A DNA stretch of 64,000 bases, taken from positions 248,001-312,000 of the forward strand of contig NZ_CP172056.1 of assembly GCF_049860565.1 (NCBI RefSeq), in the 5' to 3' direction. A program made the translations under genes and the position numbers. Positions 59,536 through 64,000 of the stretch are shown in pieces. Source of the stretch: Desulfitobacterium_A nosdiversum (GTDB lineage: Bacteria > Bacillota > Desulfitobacteriia > Desulfitobacteriales > Desulfitobacteriaceae). How positions within the stretch are numbered: position 1 is the first letter of the stretch; each line of letters opens with the position of its first letter. Below the pieces are notes generated by a model that did no database searches, was not told where the DNA came from, and saw only the letters and a program-made list of their open reading frames with translations.

Positions 59536-60741
59536 TTACCAAAGTGAAGAAAAAACGTCATCAAGAATTTTTACAGCCCGATCGATTTCTTCATAGCTCA
59601 CATTGATCGGAGGCACAAAACGAAGGGCTTTTCCCCCTGCAAAATTGATCAGCAAGCCTTTTTCACGGCAGGCATTCACAGTCTCAGGACCCAGCTTAGC
59701 AAGAGGCCATCCCAAAAGAAAGCCGATTCCCCGAACAGGCTCACCTGTCTGATATTTATCCGCTAACTTCTGCAATTCCGCTTTAAAATACGCAGCATGT
59801 TCCTGTACATCTTCGAAGAAGCCTTCTTCCAGCATTACCTTAAGGACCGCACATCCGGCTGCAGTCGCCAAAGGATTCCCGCCAAAGGTTGAAGCATGAT
59901 CCCCTGGTTTAAAGGCTGATGCAACCTCGTCCTTAGCAAGCATTGCTCCAATCGGAACTCCTCCCCCTAAGGCTTTGGCAAGGGTCATAATATCCGGTTT
60001 TACGCTGCTCCATTCATGAGCAAAGAGCTTACCCGTCCGTCCAACGCCTGTCTGGACTTCATCAAAGATAAGAAGTGCCCCTTTCTCATCACAGAGTTTC
60101 CGAGCGGTTTGCAAGAAATCGAGTTCAGCCGGAATGATGCCTCCCTCGCCTTGAATGGGTTCAATAATCACTGCTGCTGTTTTATCGGTGATCTTCTGCT
60201 TAAGATCGTCCGGATTATTCAGTTCGGCATAAGCAAATCCTTCCGGCAAAGGCTCATATCCTGCCTGATATTTCGTCTGTCCTGTCGCCGTCAAGGTCGC
60301 TAAAGTCCGGCCGTGGAATGAATTCTTCAGGGATAAAATCTCGTATTTTTCATTCCCGTAATGCGCTTTAGCATATTTTCGCGCGAGTTTAATCGCTCCT
60401 TCATTCGCTTCCGCGCCGCTGTTGCAGAAAAAAACCTTATCGGCAAACGAATTTTCCACTAAAAGCTTTGCCAAGTGAATCTGGTTGGGAATCCAGTATA
60501 AATTCGAGGTATGCAAGATCTCCTCAGTTTGCTTCTGAATGGCCTTCACCACTTCAGGATGCTTATGCCCTAAGGAATTCACCGCAATCCCGCTGACAAA
60601 GTCCAAATATTTATTTCCTTCCACATCCCAAACCCAAGATCCTTCGCCTTTTACCAGGGCCATCGGCAAGCGGCCGTACGTATTCATGACGACAGCCTGA
60701 CCTTCCTGGATCAATTTCTCTGTTTCCGTGCTCATCATCAT
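59536..60741 (-). CDS. argD: Acetylornithine aminotransferase
   Basis: 401 residues, class III PLP enzyme. YLDFVSGIAVNSLGHKHPEV, NSGAEANEGAIKLARKYA, LIFDEVQTGVGRTGKLFAHE, and the Schiff-base Lys in MTLAKALGGGVPIGAM. Converts N-acetylglutamate semialdehyde to N-acetylornithine. Triple ATG after GGAAAGGGGAA; first is used here. Confidence 0.96.
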   Translation of the reverse strand: MMMSTETEKLIQEGQAVVMNTYGRLPMALVKGEGSWVWDVEGNKYLDFVSGIAVNSLGHKHPEVVKAIQKQTEEILHTSNLYWIPNQIHLAKLLVENSFADKVFFCNSGAEANEGAIKLARKYAKAHYGNEKYEILSLKNSFHGRTLATLTATGQTKYQAGYEPLPEGFAYAELNNPDDLKQKITDKTAAVIIEPIQGEGGIIPAELDFLQTARKLCDEKGALLIFDEVQTGVGRTGKLFAHEWSSVKPDIMTLAKALGGGVPIGAMLAKDEVASAFKPGDHASTFGGNPLATAAGCAVLKVMLEEGFFEDVQEHAAYFKAELQKLADKYQTGEPVRGIGFLLGWPLAKLGPETVNACREKGLLINFAGGKALRFVPPINVSYEEIDRAVKILDDVFSSLW

Positions 60742-60800
60742 TTCCCCTTTCCGTTTGACTATTATCTTCTACCCGTCTGTCTTCTAGTATAGTTTTGTCT

Positions 60801-61694
60801 TTATACAATCATTGTACCAATTCCGCCGTCTGTAAACAGTTCAAGCAGAATTGCATGGGGTAAGCGTCCATCAAGAATATGAACACTTCCCACGCCGCCT
60901 TGGAGGGCTCCCAATGCGCATTCGACTTTAGGTATCATCCCGCCCGTAAGAATTTCTTCTTCGACCAGCTGGGGAACATCTTCCTGTTTTACGATCGAAA
61001 TGAGCGAGTCAGGGTTATGAACATCCTTTAAAACCCCGCGTACATCGGTAAGCAATAGGAACTTATCCGCTTTCAAGGCTTCCGCTACCTTGCCGGCAGC
61101 CGTATCTGCATTGATATTATAACTTTCGCCATCTTCTCCTCCCGCTAAGGGAGAAATGACCGGGATATATCCTTGATCGAGTAAAGATTCAACAATTCCC
61201 GGAGAAACGTTTTCAATTTCCCCAACAAATCCCAGGTCAACCTCTTCTAATTGACCTTCCGTATTCTGCACCTTGAGCGGTTTTTTTACGGCTTGTAAAA
61301 GCTGAGCATCTTTGCCGGATAACCCAACGGCTTTGCCGCCAAAACGGTTAAGCAGGGAAACAATTTCAGTGTTCAGCTTGCCCACCAAAACCATGGCCGC
61401 AATTTCCATCGTTTCCTCATCGGTCACACGAAGCCCTCGAATGAACTGGCTTTCCTTCCCAACCCGTTTAAGCATCGTGTTGATTTCAGGCCCTCCGCCG
61501 TGAACAATCACAGGGCGAATTCCGACAGAGTGGAGCAGCAGCACATCAAGCATAACCGATTCTTTTAAGTTTTGATCGAGCATGGCATGCCCGCCATATT
61601 TAATGACCATTGTCTTCCCGGCAAATTTCTGGATATAGGGCAAAGCCTCTATTAAAATCCTCGCTTTGTCTATTCCTTGATCTAACGGTGTCAT
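60801..61694 (-). CDS. argB: Acetylglutamate kinase
   Basis: 297 residues. KTMVIKYGGHAML P-loop-like start, VIVHGGGPEINTMLKRVGKE, FIRGLRVTDEETMEI, and NINADTAAGKVAEALKADKF. The extended N-terminal helix (about residues 1-22) suggests the hexameric, arginine-sensitive form, so feedback inhibition is likely. ATG with GGAAGGAA upstream; 21 bp after argJ. Confidence 0.96.
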   Translation of the reverse strand: MTPLDQGIDKARILIEALPYIQKFAGKTMVIKYGGHAMLDQNLKESVMLDVLLLHSVGIRPVIVHGGGPEINTMLKRVGKESQFIRGLRVTDEETMEIAAMVLVGKLNTEIVSLLNRFGGKAVGLSGKDAQLLQAVKKPLKVQNTEGQLEEVDLGFVGEIENVSPGIVESLLDQGYIPVISPLAGGEDGESYNINADTAAGKVAEALKADKFLLLTDVRGVLKDVHNPDSLISIVKQEDVPQLVEEEILTGGMIPKVECALGALQGGVGSVHILDGRLPHAILLELFTDGGIGTMIV

Positions 61695-61715
61695 TTCCTT
61701 CCTTCCCTCTTTCTC

Positions 61716-62972
61716 TCAGGTTCTATAATCTCCATTAATCGTCACGTATTCATGGGTTAAATCACAGCCCCAAGCCGTTGCCTCCGCCTCTCCATCCTCA
61801 AGCAGGAGAGAAATCTTGATATCTTTTTGTGAGAGAACTGCTTTAGCCTCTTCCTCCGAAAAATTGACGCCTTTTCCGTTCTTGGCGACCTGAACATCTC
61901 CCAAATAAATCGTCACCTTGGCAGGATCAAACCTAGCTTCGGAATAACCGGCTGCGCAGAGAATCCGCCCCCAGTTGGCATCTTCACCAAACATTGCGGT
62001 TTTGACTAAGCTCGAACCGCATATCGACTTGGCAATCCTCCGCGCATCCTCGGAGGATTCAGCCCCAGTCACTTGAACCTCAAGGAATTTGGTCGCTCCT
62101 TCCCCATCCCTTGCAATCTCTTTTGCAAGACGAATACAAAAGACTTTAACCATCTCCTGAAAAGCAGCCCATTCCTCCCCTTCAGGAGTTACTCCTGATT
62201 CTCCGTTGGCCAGAAACAAGACCATATCGTTTGTACTCGTATCGCCATCAACCGTCACCATATTAAAGCTTACATCGACAGATTGTCTCAGAAGTTCCTG
62301 TAACTGGGCTGCGGAGAGCTTTGCATCTGTAGTTAAGAATCCGAGCATCGTTCCCATATTCGGATGAATCATTCCGGAACCCTTAGCAATTCCGCCGAGG
62401 TGAATCACCCCGTTGCGGCAAGGAAGTTCACAGGCAAATTCCTTTACCAGTGTATCCGTTGTCATAATGGCTAGAGCAGCTTGATGGGCGTGCTCGATTT
62501 TTTCTTGAGCCGTCCAACTCTGTCCGCCTTTCGTTGCGCCGAAATCTTGGGCAGCCTTCGTAATACCCTGGGTTACACGTTCCACGGGCATTTCGACACC
62601 AATTACCCCTGTTGAAGCTACAAGAACGTCTTCCGCCTTCAGCCCCAATTCTGAAGCCGCAATCTTCGCCATGACCTCAGCTGCCCTATCTCCAGGCTCA
62701 CCGACACAAGCATTTGCATTTCCGCTATTTGCGACAATGGCTTGAGCAAGGCTGTTTGCCAGGTGTTTTTGGGTAAGCAGCAAGGGGTGAGCTTTTACCT
62801 TATTTCGGGTAAAAACTCCGGCTGCTTGAGCCGGAACACGAGAATAAATCAGCGCTACATCGTATTTGTCTTTATACTTAATTTCCGCCATAGTTCCAGT
62901 GGCTTGAAAGCCTTGAGGCGCTCCTACTCCGCCGTCAATCCACTTCCAGGGCGAGTTTTTCTCACTGCACAT
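61716..62972 (-). CDS. argJ: Glutamate N-acetyltransferase (bifunctional ArgJ)
   Basis: About 418 residues from ATG 62972, chosen because AAAAGAGG lies upstream; a start at 63005 adds 11 residues but lacks a site. The autocleavage Thr is in GSGMIHPNMGTMLGFLTTDA. Also WIDGGVGAPQGFQA, NSGNANACVGE, VDGDTSTNDMVLFLAN and ANWGRILCAAGYS. Recycles the acetyl group from acetylornithine to glutamate; whether it also uses acetyl-CoA cannot be told from motifs. No argA/argE nearby. Confidence 0.95.
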   Translation of the reverse strand: MCSEKNSPWKWIDGGVGAPQGFQATGTMAEIKYKDKYDVALIYSRVPAQAAGVFTRNKVKAHPLLLTQKHLANSLAQAIVANSGNANACVGEPGDRAAEVMAKIAASELGLKAEDVLVASTGVIGVEMPVERVTQGITKAAQDFGATKGGQSWTAQEKIEHAHQAALAIMTTDTLVKEFACELPCRNGVIHLGGIAKGSGMIHPNMGTMLGFLTTDAKLSAAQLQELLRQSVDVSFNMVTVDGDTSTNDMVLFLANGESGVTPEGEEWAAFQEMVKVFCIRLAKEIARDGEGATKFLEVQVTGAESSEDARRIAKSICGSSLVKTAMFGEDANWGRILCAAGYSEARFDPAKVTIYLGDVQVAKNGKGVNFSEEEAKAVLSQKDIKISLLLEDGEAEATAWGCDLTHEYVTINGDYRT

Positions 62973-63029
62973 CCAGTTCACCAACCTCTTTTTTGAAATA
63001 AACATAATTAGTTTCAGTTTAGTAAAATC

Positions 63030-64000
63030 TTACGGCCAAAGTGCCCGGCCGCCTAAACCCTTGTTCTCCGGCAAGCCAAAGAGAATATTCATATTTTGAA
63101 CAGCCTGCCCCGCTGCCCCTTTAACAAGATTGTCAATAGCACTGATCAGAACGACCCGGCCGGTGCGTTTATCATATTTCTGTTGTAGAAACACATGATT
63201 GCTTCCAAGTGCAAACTTCGTTTGCGGCAAAATTCCTTGAGGAAGAATATGAATAAATTCTTCCCCCTCATATGCTTCTTCCCAACATTCGCGGAGAGCA
63301 CCTTCCGAAACTCCTTCTTCAACCTGAGCATAAATCGTCGCCAGAATTCCGCGAATCATGGGTACGAGATGCGGAGTGAAACTGAGCATAAATGATTGCC
63401 CTGCTGCACGGGATAGCTGCTGCTCAATTTCAGGCGTATGACGATGCTCGGCAACTCCATAGGCCTTAAAGTTTTCATGAACTTCACTGAAATGATTTCC
63501 CAATGAAGCTTTACGTCCGGATCCAGACACCCCGGACTTTGCATCAATAATAATGGAATTCACCTTAACCAATTTATTTTTGACAAGAGGTGCTAAAGCC
63601 AAAATCGAGGCTGTTGGATAACAGCCGGGATTTGCTACAAGCACCTTCCCTTGAATCTCTTGACGATAAAGTTCCGGCAGTCCGTAAACCGCTTGCGGGA
63701 TCAATTCCGGAGCAGGGTGTTTTACTTTATACCAAGCTTCGTACACTTCCGGATCCTTAAGCCGGAAATCTGCACCCAAATCAATCACTTTAATTCCGCG
63801 TTCCAACCACTCCGCCGTCCGGGAAGCGGTTAAACCATGAGGAAGTGCACAAAATAAAACATCAACATCCGGAACCTGTTCATCCGCTAATTTTCCCAAA
63901 GGTGTTCCCATAAACTGAGGAAACATTTCATTATAGGTTTCCCCCGCCGAACTGGAAGAACCCAAAAATTCGATTTGTGCCTCAGGATGTTGCTCTAAAA
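63030..64000 (-). CDS. argC: N-acetyl-gamma-glutamyl-phosphate reductase, cut by window edge
   Basis: At least 323 residues are visible; the N-terminus with the first Rossmann strand is beyond the right edge. The frame is open through IEFLGSSSSAGETY at the edge. Active-site Cys in VANPGCYPTASILAL; DAKSGVSGSGRKASLGNHF and HRHTPEIEQQL follow, plus a C-terminal YDKRTGRVVLISAIDNLVKG. First gene of the argCJBD-carAB run. Confidence 0.95.
   Translation of the reverse strand, partial: LEQHPEAQIEFLGSSSSAGETYNEMFPQFMGTPLGKLADEQVPDVDVLFCALPHGLTASRTAEWLERGIKVIDLGADFRLKDPEVYEAWYKVKHPAPELIPQAVYGLPELYRQEIQGKVLVANPGCYPTASILALAPLVKNKLVKVNSIIIDAKSGVSGSGRKASLGNHFSEVHENFKAYGVAEHRHTPEIEQQLSRAAGQSFMLSFTPHLVPMIRGILATIYAQVEEGVSEGALRECWEEAYEGEEFIHILPQGILPQTKFALGSNHVFLQQKYDKRTGRVVLISAIDNLVKGAAGQAVQNMNILFGLPENKGLGGRALWP

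Noticed and set aside
1..64000. CRISPR arrays, rRNA, tRNA and classic riboswitches
   Set aside because: No regularly spaced repeats, cloverleaf-like GTTCRANYC segments in context or riboswitch core motifs were found by eye; a cmscan/tRNAscan search would settle it.

Overview
The window looks like chromosomal DNA from a low-GC anaerobic Gram-positive bacterium. The best guess is a member of the Clostridia close to Desulfosporosinus or Desulfitobacterium. The reasons are strong AGGAGG ribosome binding sites with frequent TTG starts, a Bacillus/Clostridium-type prophage lysis module, a butyryl-CoA pathway operon, a Tat-exported flavoprotein reductase, a NapH-like membrane ferredoxin and a siroheme-reductase-like ferredoxin. 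The genus is an inference; no rRNA or tRNA is present to confirm it.

Layout. 1-2695 (minus strand): an IS3-family element whose transposase is interrupted by a group II intron; the intron runs off the left edge. 2722-10814: a remnant prophage with holin, amidase-like endolysin, XhlA, an XkdX-type peptide, a kelch-repeat tail fibre, several small genes, a Cro/CI-like divergent switch with repeated operators, and an ImmA/IrrE-type protease. No integrase, capsid, terminase or baseplate genes remain. 11113-18212: housekeeping and redox genes: an orphan FlhG/MinD ATPase, a NapH-like ferredoxin, a frameshifted sulfite-reductase-like ferredoxin, a small Cys-rich unit, a CDGSH-like microprotein, a hydrolase, PhoH and a soluble chemoreceptor. 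18424-23031: a four-gene butyrate-type operon (hbd, thl, acyl-CoA dehydrogenase, CoA-transferase) behind a clear sigma-54 promoter with an upstream palindrome. 23481-32762: a two-component system with a Met-rich sensor loop, then on the other strand two FtsX-like permeases, an ABC ATPase, a DUF2318 Fe-S protein, a Tat flavoprotein, a PepSY protein, a SHOCT protein and a LysM microprotein. 32878-41318: two PLP enzymes, murC, a His/Trp-rich microprotein, a YgbA_NO-type protein, a nucleotidase, nadE and a nicotinate phosphoribosyltransferase. 41425-41552: four consensus DnaA boxes. 41717-45523: argH, argG, argF, with an ARG operator over the argF promoter. 45752-48679: a membrane protein and an SPFH / ribbon-helix-helix / GPP34 trio. 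48873-53956: a PuuD-like hydrolase with an in-frame TAG, then a second IS3 element split by a second copy of the group II intron, and repeat debris. 54017-64000: an EamA transporter, then carB, carA, argD, argB, argJ and argC (cut by the right edge).

How it fits together. Genes for the complete ornithine-to-arginine route, carbamoyl phosphate supply and most of the acetylated branch lie on the minus strand in two blocks, argC-J-B-D-carA-carB and argF-G-H, separated by about 9.6 kb of accessory genes. The two group II intron copies match without indels over the 1329 nt that can be compared. They lie in opposite orientation and bracket about 49 kb, and both sit at the homologous codon of two different IS3 transposases. 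The most unusual items are this intron pair, the sigma-54 butyrate operon, the candidate GGGAAAA frameshift, the in-frame TAG in the amidotransferase, the SPFH-RHH-GPP34 set, and several microproteins.
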